Made by a program: the position numbers and the translations under genes
Shown: in pieces, positions 33,813 to 42,190 of the stretch
Position numbering within the stretch: the stretch's first letter is position 1
Layout of the letters: each line of letters begins with the position of its first letter
Source: Streptomyces sp. NBC_01750
GTDB lineage: Bacteria; Actinomycetota; Actinomycetes; Streptomycetales; Streptomycetaceae
Assembly: GCF_035918095.1 (NCBI RefSeq)
Contig: NZ_CP109137.1
Span: 6,016,001 to 6,080,000, forward strand
Length of the DNA: 64,000 bases
Reading direction: 5' to 3'
Notes under the pieces: model-generated
Databases searched by the model: none
Told to the model about the DNA's origin: nothing
What the model saw: the letters and a program-made list of their open reading frames with translations, nothing else

Positions 33813-35210
33813 TCATGCCCGTTCTCGTGCCTGTTCTGATGCGTGTGCCGCCAGGTCCCCCACGCCACCGCTGACCACCGCCGTCACGGGGATCCCGGCC
33901 CGGTCGAGCAGGCTCGCGGCGATGGTCGCCCGGCGTCCGCTCCCGCATATAGTCCAGATCTCGCGGTCCCTGGGCATCTCGCCGAGCCGCCTGGGCATCT
34001 CGCCGAGCCGCCTGGGCAGTTCGGCGAGCGGCACGGCGATCGTGCCCGGGATTCCGCCCTCGGGGTGCTCCGGCCGTACGTCGAGCACCCGCCGTTCGGC
34101 GACGTGCCCGGCCAGTTCGAGCACGTCGGCGGTACGGAAGGAACGCAGCGGGCGGCCGGCTGCCCGCCAGGCGTCGACACCACCCGCCAGATAGCCCGCG
34201 ACGTTCTCGTATCCGATCCGCAGCAGCTGGATCACCGCCTCGTCGGCCGCCTCCTCGGCAGGCTCCGGCAGCACCAGCGCCAGGCGGGTGCCGAACGGCA
34301 CGATCTCGCCGACCAGGCTCGCGTAGCGGTCGTCCAGCTCGTCGCAGAGCGATCCGGGCAGATGGCCCGCGGCGAAGGTTCTGCGGTCGCGGCCGTCGAC
34401 GATCTGCGCGCCGCCCCCGACCAGGCCCTCCACCACGCTCGGCGTGAGCGGCCGGAGCGTGGGACGGCCGCCGAGTACCTCCGGTCCGGACCGGTTGAGT
34501 GGTGCCATGTAGTGGTAGTAGGCGGGATACGGCGGTAGGCCATACAGCCGTTGGCTGACGAACTTCTCCTCGTCCTGAACGGTCAGCGTGGGGTTGGTAC
34601 GCCGCTCGGCGCCCATGGTGGTCGTCCTGTCCCCCGACACCGGCCCGGCCGCGCAGGAACTGCCCGCTCCGTGCGTCGGCAGCACCCGGGTGGCGTCCGG
34701 CAGGAGCGAAAGCCGCCTCAGCGAACGGAACTGCGCCCTGGCCAGCTCCTCCGTGCGGTCGTCACCGGACAGGTCCGTACGGCCCGCGCCGCCGACGAGC
34801 AGACTGCCTCCGGTGAAGACGGCCGTCGGCGACCGTCGGGTGTCGTCGAGAACGAGGTACGACGTGTGCTCTGCCGTGTGCCCGGGCGTCTCCATCGCCC
34901 GCACGGTCACGTCGCCGACCACGATCTCGTCGTCCTCCGCCAGCGGCAGATGATCGAAGGCATACGGCGCGCGGGCCGGGCCGGCCACGGTGGCGCCGGT
35001 CGCCGCGCGGACCTCCAGCGCACCCGAGACGTAGTCGTTGTGCACATGCGTCTCCAGGACGTAATGGATCCGCACCCCCCTGGACGTACAGGACTCCATC
35101 AGTCCCCAGCTGTCCCGCTGCGGGTCGACCAGCGCGGCCTCGTCGCCGCTGACGAGGAGATAGCTGGTGTCACCGAGCGATGCCGTGGTCATGATCTCGA
35201 TCTCGCTCAT
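33813..35210 (-). CDS. persulfide dioxygenase-like beta-lactamase-fold protein fused to two rhodanese domains
   Basis: 465 residues. Residues 1-240 are an ETHE1-type metallo-beta-lactamase domain with metal motif His55-x-His57-Asn-Asp59-Tyr, plus ETPGHTAEHT and LPTHGAG. About 255-350 is a rhodanese fold without a Cys (IVDGRDRRTFAAGHLPGS). About 365-455 is a second rhodanese domain with Cys in IWTICGSGRRAT. The enzyme likely oxidises glutathione- or thiol-bound persulfide to sulfite and shuttles sulfur. An in-frame 21-base duplication repeats RRLGEMP in the last domain. It is upstream of the separate rhodanese gene. Confidence 0.9.
   Translation of the reverse strand: MSEIEIMTTASLGDTSYLLVSGDEAALVDPQRDSWGLMESCTSRGVRIHYVLETHVHNDYVSGALEVRAATGATVAGPARAPYAFDHLPLAEDDEIVVGDVTVRAMETPGHTAEHTSYLVLDDTRRSPTAVFTGGSLLVGGAGRTDLSGDDRTEELARAQFRSLRRLSLLPDATRVLPTHGAGSSCAAGPVSGDRTTTMGAERRTNPTLTVQDEEKFVSQRLYGLPPYPAYYHYMAPLNRSGPEVLGGRPTLRPLTPSVVEGLVGGGAQIVDGRDRRTFAAGHLPGSLCDELDDRYASLVGEIVPFGTRLALVLPEPAEEAADEAVIQLLRIGYENVAGYLAGGVDAWRAAGRPLRSFRTADVLELAGHVAERRVLDVRPEHPEGGIPGTIAVPLAELPRRLGEMPRRLGEMPRDREIWTICGSGRRATIAASLLDRAGIPVTAVVSGGVGDLAAHASEQARERA
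33970..34011. repeat. 21-bp tandem duplication inside the persulfide dioxygenase gene
   Basis: Two exact copies at 33970-33990 and 33991-34011 add seven residues (PRRLGEM) to the last rhodanese domain and keep the frame. Probably a recent replication-slip duplication. Confidence 0.85.
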
Positions 35211-36303
35211 GTTCCGTCACCCTGCCGTGCTCGCTGTTCTTGAGGCGCTCGTACGACGATCACCCGGACGCTGTGCGCCGGCGTGTCGTCCGAGGCACGC
35301 CGATGTGGTCGCGTACGCCGATGTCGTCGCGTACGAGGAAGGCACCCACGGGTGTGTGACGGTCGCGGCCGACCGGGCGCTGTACGGGTCGGCCGTGACG
35401 GTCTCGGGTGCCCGGGTCGTGGCAGCCGGCCCGGGGGGAATTGCCGGTGCGGTCATTGGCGGCACCTTCCGTCGGGCTCATTGCGAGCGCGACGAGGCTT
35501 GCTTCCAGCCTACGTACGGGGCTGGGACGGGCATGGCCCAAGAAATTCTGACAAACGCCTTGACTAGTTCGAAATACGGAGGAGACTAACAAATACACCG
35601 GACAACCGGAAAGAGCCACGCGGTCTGTGGAGACGTCCAAAGGTCAGAGCGACTCTTGTCCCGGCTCTGGCCAGGCCCCCGGCAGATTCTGTCGGTGAGG
35701 GAGCCAGCAGCGACGACTGAGACTCTCGGCATCGACAAGGACCGCCGGGGACTGCATGTCCGCGGCCCGGTTTCGCGGTGCCGCGCTGCTCGGAGAGCCA
35801 GTGCGTGCAATCCGTCTGGCTCATCTGAATGCAGCGCGAGTCGTCCACCCCTCCAGCCGCGGGGGGAGTCAGTGACCTCGGTGATGGGATCTCCCGTGAT
35901 CACTCGCGTGCGTAGGCAGCCACGGACCGCCGCTTGGTGCTGTCGCCCGTGATGCCGCGCCGGTATCCCGAGCCGCTATCCAAGGACAACGAGGACCGCG
36001 CGGGCGAGCCCGGACAGGGTGGCCCTCCCGATACCCCCTCCCCATCGCGCCGCGAGCGCTTCGACCAGCAGTAGCCGCGCCGGTCCGCACCTGTACGCCG
36101 CGCCCGTCCGCCGCGCCCGTACGCCGCGCCCGTACGCCGCGCCCGTCCGCCGCGCTCGGCAGCGGCGCGCGCCGGACCGCCGGCCCCTCGCTCCGGGAGT
36201 CGGCGACCACCATCCGGGAGACTCGTCGGGGCAGCCCTCTGTCGTGGCCCCCTCGCGGGGCGCCACTGCTGCGCCTCGACGGCGGTCGGTCGCTCGCCTC
36301 AGA
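35211..36303. other. 1.1 kb stretch without a convincing gene
   Basis: Long open frames exist on both strands but their products are Arg/Ala-rich, lack ribosome sites and match nothing. The right part includes a 13-base tandem repeat. A TTGACT with an adenine-rich spacer lies near 35560, followed by GGAGGAG without a start codon. This is the likely edge of the accessory region that runs to the AICE. Confidence 0.5.
36093..36157. repeat. 13-bp tandem repeat, five copies
   Basis: Unit GT(A/C)CGCCGCGCCC, copies beginning at 36093, 36106, 36119, 36132 and 36145. Position 3 alternates A, C, A, A, C and the last copy has one further change. The unit is not a multiple of three, so copies cannot all code in one frame. 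It lies in the gene-free stretch. Confidence 0.88.
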
Positions 36304-36474
36304 TCAGTTGTGGCCGAACTTCCTCTGCTTCTTATGGGATACCTGCTCCGAGATCGAGTGCACGGTCTCCTGCGCGGCGGATCTCTGCGCCTGCTCCTTC
36401 GTCTCCACCGCACCGCTGCGTTCATGTCCGCCAGTGCGGGCACCGCGGTTCTGCCGACTCTGCTTCTTGCTCAC
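36304..36474 (-). CDS. small basic hypothetical protein (56 residues)
   Basis: Start GTG at 36474 with GGAGGCAC eight bases upstream. The product begins MSKKQSRQNRGARTGGHERS, continues ETKEQAQRSAAQETVH and ends KKQRKFGHN. It is highly charged and likely disordered. The clean ribosome site, strong codon bias and protein-like composition support it as a real gene. Function unknown, possibly nucleic-acid binding. Confidence 0.6.
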   Translation of the reverse strand: MSKKQSRQNRGARTGGHERSGAVETKEQAQRSAAQETVHSISEQVSHKKQRKFGHN

Positions 36475-36691
36475 GATCGTGCCTCCTGTAGCGGATCGGG
36501 GACGATACGCACTATCAGGTTCGCATGTCAGTACGAAAGGCGCGTTTCGGGCAGATGCTCGGAGGCGATCCGGATGCTGGCCTTGCGGGTTTTCTCCCGA
36601 TTACGAGAGGTTTGACGCAACTGCTGGAAGGGCTGACACTGATTGCGTGTTCCCTCCTGCTTCCGTGAGGGTACGCGCAAGGAGGTGTGAC

Positions 36692-37435
36692 GTGGATTTC
36701 GTGTCCGTGAGGCAGGCCGCGGAGGGCCTGGGCGTGGACGACTCGCGTGTGCGCCAGCTACTCCATGAGGGCAAGCTCCAAGGTTCGATGGTCGGCGGGC
36801 GATGGCTCGTTGACGCCCGGAGTGTGCAAGATCGCAAGGTGGCTGCTCCTGAGTCGGGACGGCCTCTGTCTGCGCGTAACGCGTGGGGAGCACTTGCCAT
36901 ACTTGCCGGGTGCCGCCCGTCCGGCCTGTCGGATCCGGAGCGCTCCCGTCTGCTCGCGCGCCTGCGGAACCTGGCGGCTCAAGAAGATCTGCCGGTGGCG
37001 CGCATCCGAAAGCTTCTCGCGGCGAGGGCTGAAGTGAGGCGCTACCGCGTGCACCGCGGTTTGCTGCCGGCGTTGCTCGAAGACGCGGACGTGGTGCGCG
37101 CCGGGGCCAGTGCGGCTCCCCACATCGGGGCCGACTACGTTGCACCAGGCCGAGCCGAGGTCTACGTACACCCGGACATGGTCGGGAAACTGGAGGCGGC
37201 ATTCGGCATGGTGCCGGATGCCCAGCACGGCAACCTTGTCGTTCGCGTGTCGCCTGCCAGTGCTTGGCCCTTCCTTGTTTCGGCTGCTCGGCGAGCAAAG
37301 GAAGGGAGGGATGCTCCGGCTCCCGTGGTTGCGGCCGACCTGCTCGACGCGCACGAAGATCGAGCAAGTGCCGCGGCGGCAGGCATTTTTGAATCATTGC
37401 TGGCATCCCACGAGCTGAGGGGGGCGGACAGTTAG
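36692..37435 (+). CDS. helix-turn-helix antitoxin of an AbiE-like pair
   Basis: 247 residues from the GTG at 36692 (GGAGG six bases upstream). Residues 1-45 form an excisionase/MerR-type helix-turn-helix (VSVRQAAEGLGVDDSRVRQL, then GRWLVDARSV). The rest is unassigned, with helical segments LLARLRNLAAQEDLPVARIR and a strand-rich part VYVHPDMVGKLEAAFGMV. The stop overlaps the next start by one base (TAGTG). A DNA-binding protein tightly coupled to a nucleotidyltransferase is the layout of type IV AbiEi/AbiEii systems, so it is read as the antitoxin and autoregulator. Confidence 0.7.
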   Translation: MDFVSVRQAAEGLGVDDSRVRQLLHEGKLQGSMVGGRWLVDARSVQDRKVAAPESGRPLSARNAWGALAILAGCRPSGLSDPERSRLLARLRNLAAQEDLPVARIRKLLAARAEVRRYRVHRGLLPALLEDADVVRAGASAAPHIGADYVAPGRAEVYVHPDMVGKLEAAFGMVPDAQHGNLVVRVSPASAWPFLVSAARRAKEGRDAPAPVVAADLLDAHEDRASAAAAGIFESLLASHELRGADS

Positions 37436-38185
37436 TGGCACAAGCTCGGGTTCGTATCGAATCGGACTTGCTCACCGGGCCGCTCGTGGGACTTTGGGGC
37501 ACTCTCTTGGATCTTTCCGAGAAGGTCACGGAGTCGTGGACGTTGATCGGTGGCCAGATGGTGCTGATGCACGGCCTGGAACACGACAGAACTCCGCCTG
37601 CCGCGAGCCTCGATCTTGATGTGCTGGCCGATGTGGTGTCTCAACAGCAGAGTCTGCGTCTGCTTGTCGCTGCGCTGGAGAAGTTGGGCTTCGAGTCCGC
37701 CGGTGTGTCGCCGCAGGGCAAGGCGCACAGGTACAAGCGCGATGGGGACGTGGGAGAGCTCGTTGTTGACTTGCTCGCCCCGGACAACCTTGGCAAAAGG
37801 GCTGACCTCACCACCACGCCTCCAGGCGTAACGCTGGAAGTTCCTGGAGGGCGCCAGGCCATGCAGCGGAGCGAGAGCGTCGGCGTTCAACTGGGCGAGC
37901 GACGTGGCGTCATCCGTCGTCCCAGCCTGCTGGGTGCGATCGTCGGCAAAGCGGCCGCCTTGAGCATCCCCACCGCTCCAAAGGCCAAGCATTACCGTGA
38001 TCTGGCTTTCCTGCTCTCGCTGCCGGCCAACCCAGGTTCTCAAAAGTGAGTTGACCAAGGGTGATCGCAGGAAGCTGGCACTGGCGGGCGCTCTTCAGGA
38101 TCCCAACCACGCGGCCTGGACGGAACTGCGCGACTCCGAGGCTCAGGCCGACGGCCAGGCCATGTACCGCTTCCTGTCGTCATGA
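37435..38185 (+). pseudogene. AbiEii-like nucleotidyltransferase toxin, frameshifted
   Basis: The GTG at 37435 opens 204 residues ending at 38049. Nucleotidyltransferase features are present: GG at WTLIGGQMV, the metal pair in SLDLDVLAD, a third Asp in ELVVDLLAPD, and KHYRDLAFLL near the end. The expected C-terminus does not follow in this frame. It continues in the +1 frame as VLKSELTKGDRRKLALAGAL and on to YRFLSS with a stop at 38183-38185. A single-base change around 38025-38040 explains this. The full product would be about 249 residues. Either the toxin is disarmed, or the shift is programmed or a sequencing error. Confidence 0.7.
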
Positions 38186-38371
38186 CCGCGGCCGCGGCTC
38201 GGTCAACGGGAGATGCCGGCCCAGGCTCCCAGGGCCGGTTCCAGCACCCGTTGCCCCTGGTCAGGAGCCAGATCTGGCCGTAGAAGCGCGGAAGCGCGGT
38301 GATTCCCGGGCTCAGGGTGCGCCGGAGAAAACCACTCGCTTGGAGCTCGACTCGGAGGAAAACATGCGCTC

Positions 38372-39115
38372 ATGGCCTTTTCCGGACCGCCGCCTTCCAC
38401 CGTGCATGTACCTGCGCGCATCGCCGACCTGACCGGGGACCGGCCACTGCTGCCCGTGTGGCAGAACGAGTTGGGCGGATTGACCTTCCAGATCGGCAAA
38501 GGGGATGGCCGACTGTTCGCCAAGTGGGCGCCGGCAGGCTCCGGGCTGGACCTGACCGCCGAGGCGGTACGCCTGCAATGGGCCGGCGGTTTCACGCCCG
38601 TGCCCCGCGTACGGGACCACGGAGCGGACCGGGCCGGAGCCTGGCTCGTCACCCATGAGCTTCCCGGCGAGAATGCCGTCACTCCCCGGTGGAAGGCAGA
38701 TCCTGGAACGGCCGTCCGTGCGCTGGGAGCAGGACTGCGGGCCCTGCACGAGCGGCTGCCCGTGGCCGACTGCCCCTTCAGCTGGTCCATCGAAAGCCGC
38801 CTGGAACGCGCCCAGCTCGCGGGCATCCAGGTGCCCGCGGACCTGCCCGCGCCTCCGACGATCGACCACCTTGTCGTGTGCCACGGCGACCCCTGCGCAC
38901 CGAACACGCTGCTCCACGAGGACGGCACCTGGTCCGGACACGTGGACATGGGTGCCCTCGGTGTCGCCGACCGATGGGCCGACCTGGCCGTTGCCACCTG
39001 GAGCACTGAGTGGAACTACGGCCCCGGCTGGGAGCACACGCTCCTCGACGCCTACGGAATCGACCCCGACCCGTACCGGACCGACTTCTACCGCCGTCTC
39101 TGGTCCGCGACTTGA
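38372..39115 (+). CDS. aminoglycoside phosphotransferase (APH(3')-like)
   Basis: 247 residues. The ATP-binding lysine is probably Lys51 (RLFAKW). The catalytic loop is HGDPCAPN (His171 to Asn178, Asp173) and the metal site is Asp192 (HVDMGALGVADRWADLA). These are the hallmarks of APH(3') kinases that phosphorylate kanamycin-type drugs, though homologues may act on other amino-alcohols. The start is uncertain: ATG 38372 lies 13 bases from GGAGG, while an out-of-frame ATG at 38364 lies at the ideal distance and opens a 22-codon ORF. Length is near the family norm of about 260. Confidence 0.82.
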   Translation: MAFSGPPPSTVHVPARIADLTGDRPLLPVWQNELGGLTFQIGKGDGRLFAKWAPAGSGLDLTAEAVRLQWAGGFTPVPRVRDHGADRAGAWLVTHELPGENAVTPRWKADPGTAVRALGAGLRALHERLPVADCPFSWSIESRLERAQLAGIQVPADLPAPPTIDHLVVCHGDPCAPNTLLHEDGTWSGHVDMGALGVADRWADLAVATWSTEWNYGPGWEHTLLDAYGIDPDPYRTDFYRRLWSAT

Positions 39116-39313
39116 GCATCCCGCTCCCAAGCACGACGGCTCGCTCCCACTGGCGATCACGTGCGTTCGCCAGTCCAGCACGACCCGCCCCGTCTCCTTC
39201 AGCCCCGTTCACGGTCGTTCGGATGAGACCCGCGTTCGCCTTCGACGAGCTATCAGGCAGGCATGTACCGCGACGTCCTGCTGCGTGGGTGACCCAACAC
39301 GTCGGGGCGCGCA

Positions 39314-39577
39314 ATGTGGGATTTCCCCGGTGGCCGCACCGGTGGCAACCGGTACCTGATGCTCGGCCTCGGCACGGGCCAGGCCGCCGACCTCGCCGTG
39401 CCGCCCAACCAGGACGAGTTGATCGCGTACGGGCCGCTGCTGTCTGACGACGGCGCCCCTGGCTGGGCGGTGCTGGTGCGGGCATCGGACCCCGACACGG
39501 CACGCGCCGTCCCAACCCCGGACCGGTACGCCGACATCGAGGTTCCCAACTGGCAGTTCGGCGGGTGGCCGTCATGA
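39314..39577 (+). pseudogene. YCII-like protein, 5' end lost
   Basis: 87 codons from an ATG without a ribosome site. The C-terminal part (NQDELIAYGPLLSDDGAPGW, then AVLVRASDPDTARAV and VPNWQFGG) follows the YCII ferredoxin-like family, but the usual N-terminal strand and helix are missing or scrambled (MWDFPGGRTGG). Such proteins are small and dimeric with a His-Asp pair. This copy looks truncated, in keeping with decay of the region. Confidence 0.5.
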
Positions 39578-39854
39578 ACCGAGGCGTCGCCAGCCTTCCA
39601 CGTCACCGTGTTAGCCCTTGTAAGACGCCGGCCCGACCGGCGGACGTCACCGCCGTGAGGGCCGCCGACTGCTGCCGCCGTCCGCCCCCGCCGTCATCAC
39701 CTTCATTCGTGCCGCCGAGCTGACCACCGCTCGGGGAGTTCGACCGCTGATCGCCCGTATCACCCGTTCTGCCGCGCTTCTCATGCGCATTACGCGCATG
39801 ATGCCCAGAATTGACCCACGATGTGTTGTGTCTCCTTCCTAGGGGTGAAAGGCC

Positions 39855-40151
39855 ATGCCGACGTACGTCACGTTGCTGAACTGGACCGATCAGGGGGTCC
39901 GGGGCTACAAGGACACCCCGCAGCGCGCCGAGGCCTTCGCCGCAGCGGCACAAAGGCTCGGGGCAGAGGTCCTGAACATCTACTGGACCGTCGGTCCTTA
40001 CGACCTCGTGGCCGTCGTAGAGGCACCCGACGACGAGACCGCCACTGCGGCGCTCCTTCAGGTCGGCGGAGTGGGCAACGTCCGTACCACGACCCTGCGG
40101 GCCTTCGGCCGGGAGGAGATGGACCGCATCATCGCCAAAGCGACTGGCTGA
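39855..40151 (+). CDS. GYD-domain protein
   Basis: 98 residues from the ATG at 39855. The family motif is clear: MPTYVTLLNWTDQGVRGYKD at the start, then GAEVLNIYWTVGPYDLVAVV, with GxYD as the name-giving motif. A small ferredoxin-like fold protein of unknown role. The stop codon lies 7 bases before the integrase remnant at 40159, so a deletion endpoint is close by. Confidence 0.87.
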   Translation: MPTYVTLLNWTDQGVRGYKDTPQRAEAFAAAAQRLGAEVLNIYWTVGPYDLVAVVEAPDDETATAALLQVGGVGNVRTTTLRAFGREEMDRIIAKATG

Positions 40152-40158
40152 GGACTTT

Positions 40159-40191
40159 CAGATCGAGGACCTGTTCCGTGATTACGAGTGA
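40159..40191 (+). pseudogene. last 11 codons of a lost tyrosine integrase
   Basis: CAG ATC GAG GAC CTG TTC CGT GAT TAC GAG TGA reads QIEDLFRDYE-stop. The intact AICE integrase ends RIEDLLSEYE-stop at 57873-57905. The following 100 bases also parallel those downstream of the intact gene (GGGCCTTCGTCATT, then GACTG...CTGGGCA) up to the partial tRNA copy. This is the right end of another, mostly deleted element that used the same tRNA. Confidence 0.8.
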
Positions 40192-40300
40192 GCGGCGAGA
40201 GGCTCCCCGCCCCCTGGATTCGTCTGGGCCTTCGTCATTCGGGCGACTGATCTGGGCAAGCGCTCCATGATCCATCCCGCACCTAGGACGCGCCTTCCGA

Positions 40301-40442
40301 CATACGGCCGCTGCGAGCGGCATACGGCTGCACATACGCCAAGACCCCGTCCTCAGCTGAAGCGCTGGTGGCGGGGTCTTTGGGCACCTCATACAGGGTG
40401 CCCCCGGCAGGATTCGAACCTGCGCACACGGCTCCGGAGGCC
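40301..40442. other. left attachment repeat (attL) with partial tRNA-Arg copy
   Basis: 142 bases matching 58025-58166, exactly 17,724 bases further right. From 40315 to 40442 only 3 of 128 bases differ. It includes the 3' 44 bases of tRNA-Arg(CCG) at 40399-40442 (minus strand sense) and the terminator hairpin at 40341-40380. Identity stops inside the anticodon stem, so no functional tRNA is made here. Confidence 0.9.
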
Positions 40443-40676
40443 CCGTGCGTCTCAGGCGTTTCACCAGGTCAGGAGCCTAGCCGCAGCCTGCGAAACCTTG
40501 CCCGTCCACGAATAGGCCGCGTCCACTCATGGGCGTCTTCAGGTACACCACCAGGTCGTGATCGGAGTCCGCGAGGCCAAAGATCTCGTTCCGGCCGTTC
40601 CGGCTCACGGCCACTCGTTGGCCGCCGCTCGGCCGAGGGCTTTAAGTCCGTCGGCGCGCTCATCCGTCCAGGGGAT

Positions 40677-41378
40677 CTATGACAGCGCTGTCGGGCGCCG
40701 TGGTGGTGGCACCGCTCGGAGGAGATCCCACAGTGGTCGTCCGCTGGCGGCCCATTCTCCGAGTAGGTTGCGGTCGACCAGGTGGAGCTTCTGTGACTTG
40801 GCCAGTGGGGGACAGCCGGAGGTGAAGCGGCCGTTCGTCACGAGGACCACAACGTCTGCACCGTGGAGCTGGCGGGCGGTGCCGTTGAGGACATGCAGGT
40901 CGGGGGTTCCCACCGGTGAGCTGGCCAGGCCGTTGCGGCGGTGCTTGCACTGGATGACCCAGCGACGCCCGAATGGGTCGGTGGCCTTCACATCTGCTCC
41001 GTTGTCGCCTGCCCCGCCGACCTGTACCGCATCAGCGCAGCCGTCCCGCTTCATCAGGTCCCGTATGGCGTGCTCGAATTCCCGATGATGGAGCGCGTCC
41101 AGCTGACTTATCGCGTACCGCAGGCCACGAGCCCGGACCTGCTCCCACTGCGCCCGCTGCTGGCGCTGGTACAACCATCCGCCCACCACGGCCGCAGCGA
41201 GGACGAGAGCCACCAGGAACACCCAGGGGTGGTCATCGATCCATTTGACCACTGCGGCGAAGAGCGCGATGGCCGCGATAGTAGCCAGGCCATAGGCGAC
41301 GGCCTGTGCCTCTACCTGCTGCTTTCGCCTGCTCCTACGGGACGTGCGCCGCCGCACTGGCGGCCGGCGGCGGGTCAC
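40677..41378 (-). CDS. membrane-anchored Mrr-type restriction nuclease
   Basis: 233 residues from a GTG at 41378 that overlaps the stop of the upstream gene (GTGA). An Arg-rich N-terminus is followed by two membrane helices (about 27-46 and 52-70), then a Mrr_cat domain from about 90 (REFEHAIRDLMKRDG) with the PD-(D/E)xK site at Asp129 and Gln143-Cys-Lys145 (GADVKA, VIQCKHR). Mrr enzymes cut modified DNA. The membrane anchor suggests action on incoming DNA. First gene inside the left end of the element; paired with a small repeat protein. Confidence 0.82.
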   Translation of the reverse strand: MTRRRPPVRRRTSRRSRRKQQVEAQAVAYGLATIAAIALFAAVVKWIDDHPWVFLVALVLAAAVVGGWLYQRQQRAQWEQVRARGLRYAISQLDALHHREFEHAIRDLMKRDGCADAVQVGGAGDNGADVKATDPFGRRWVIQCKHRRNGLASSPVGTPDLHVLNGTARQLHGADVVVLVTNGRFTSGCPPLAKSQKLHLVDRNLLGEWAASGRPLWDLLRAVPPPRRPTALS

Positions 41379-41725
41379 TGCCCGTTCCCGCTGGTTTCGA
41401 ACCGGACCGGGTACGACACGGACCGCCGTGGCACGGGCTTCCGCTCCACCTTGGGGAAACGGATCGGGTATGTAACCGACTTCTGTGGACGAAGCTCCAC
41501 CGCCCGACCGTTGTCCGGAAACGTGATCGGGTAGGTAGCTGTCTTCTGCGGCCTGGGTGCCTGGCCGCTTCCCGTGCCGGTGCTGATGTCGCCGTTGCCT
41601 ATGCCGACGATCGCGACCGCGGCCACGGCTAATATCGCCATCTCGTGGCGCGCTCCTGCTGCCCATCGATAGTGCCCACGGACGTAGGTCCCGTCTGCCT
41701 TCGTGTAGGGCTGGATGTACGGCAC
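41375..41725 (-). CDS. small protein with three xYPIxFP repeats, partner of the Mrr-like nuclease
   Basis: 116 residues from the ATG at 41725. N-terminus YIQPYTKADGTYVRGHYRW, a motif seen in other actinomycete proteins, then a hydrophobic stretch (MAILAVAAVAIVGIG), and three spaced repeats: ATYPITFPD, VTYPIRFPK and VSYPVRFET, about 20-25 residues apart. The stop overlaps the nuclease start by 4 bases, so they are translated together. Family unknown. The repeats look like short beta strands. Confidence 0.7.
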   Translation of the reverse strand: MPYIQPYTKADGTYVRGHYRWAAGARHEMAILAVAAVAIVGIGNGDISTGTGSGQAPRPQKTATYPITFPDNGRAVELRPQKSVTYPIRFPKVERKPVPRRSVSYPVRFETSGNGQ

Positions 41726-42190
41726 CGCTGCCTCCCCCTCATGGTCTGGTCACCGAACGGCCCATGAAAGCAGGAGGTACTGACACTTGGTCAGGGTGCG
41801 ATCACCCTAGGAGATGCGGGTGGTGCGTATGCGGCGGGAGAGGCCGCCTGGATGGCGGGACGTTCTCGGTTGGAGCGACCCAGCACTGGAGATTGTCACG
41901 TCATCACTGCCACGAGAGTGATGGTGTGCCGTGATCACTGCTTTGGGTGTCGCAGATCAGCGGCGTAACTCGACCCCCTCGAACCGTCGTTGACCGCCGA
42001 TGGGGCGCAGATGTGGCATATCGCCCCGCCTAGGTCATGAAGGCGACCTGAGAGTTGGAGTATTCGCTGATCACATGGGTAGTCCAAACATGTTGTCACG
42101 ATCTACGCACAGGCCGTGAAGTGGTCTACCCAACCCGTGGAGTAGCCATCTACCGTGTGGGCCTGGCGCTCCGGGGGGAGAACACAACAC
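41726..42190. other. intergenic region with inverted repeats between divergent cargo operons
   Basis: 465 bases without a supported gene. Possible operators: TGAC-acttg-GTCA at 41781-41793, CATCACT...AGTGATG at 41902-41923, and GTGATCAC at 41931-41938. The promoters of the Mrr pair (left) and the DUF4365 pair (right) must lie here. Confidence 0.5.

Noticed and set aside
35211..35592. Possible gene ending AQEILTNALTSSKYGGD
   Set aside because: No start with a ribosome site and no recognisable fold; composition changes abruptly within the frame.
36093..36157. CRISPR or iteron array
   Set aside because: 13-bp units without spacers and no Rep binding context; treated as a minisatellite.
41902..41938. 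GTGATCAC and CATCACT/AGTGATG as a phage-type operator
   Set aside because: Too short to assign; listed only as possible sites.
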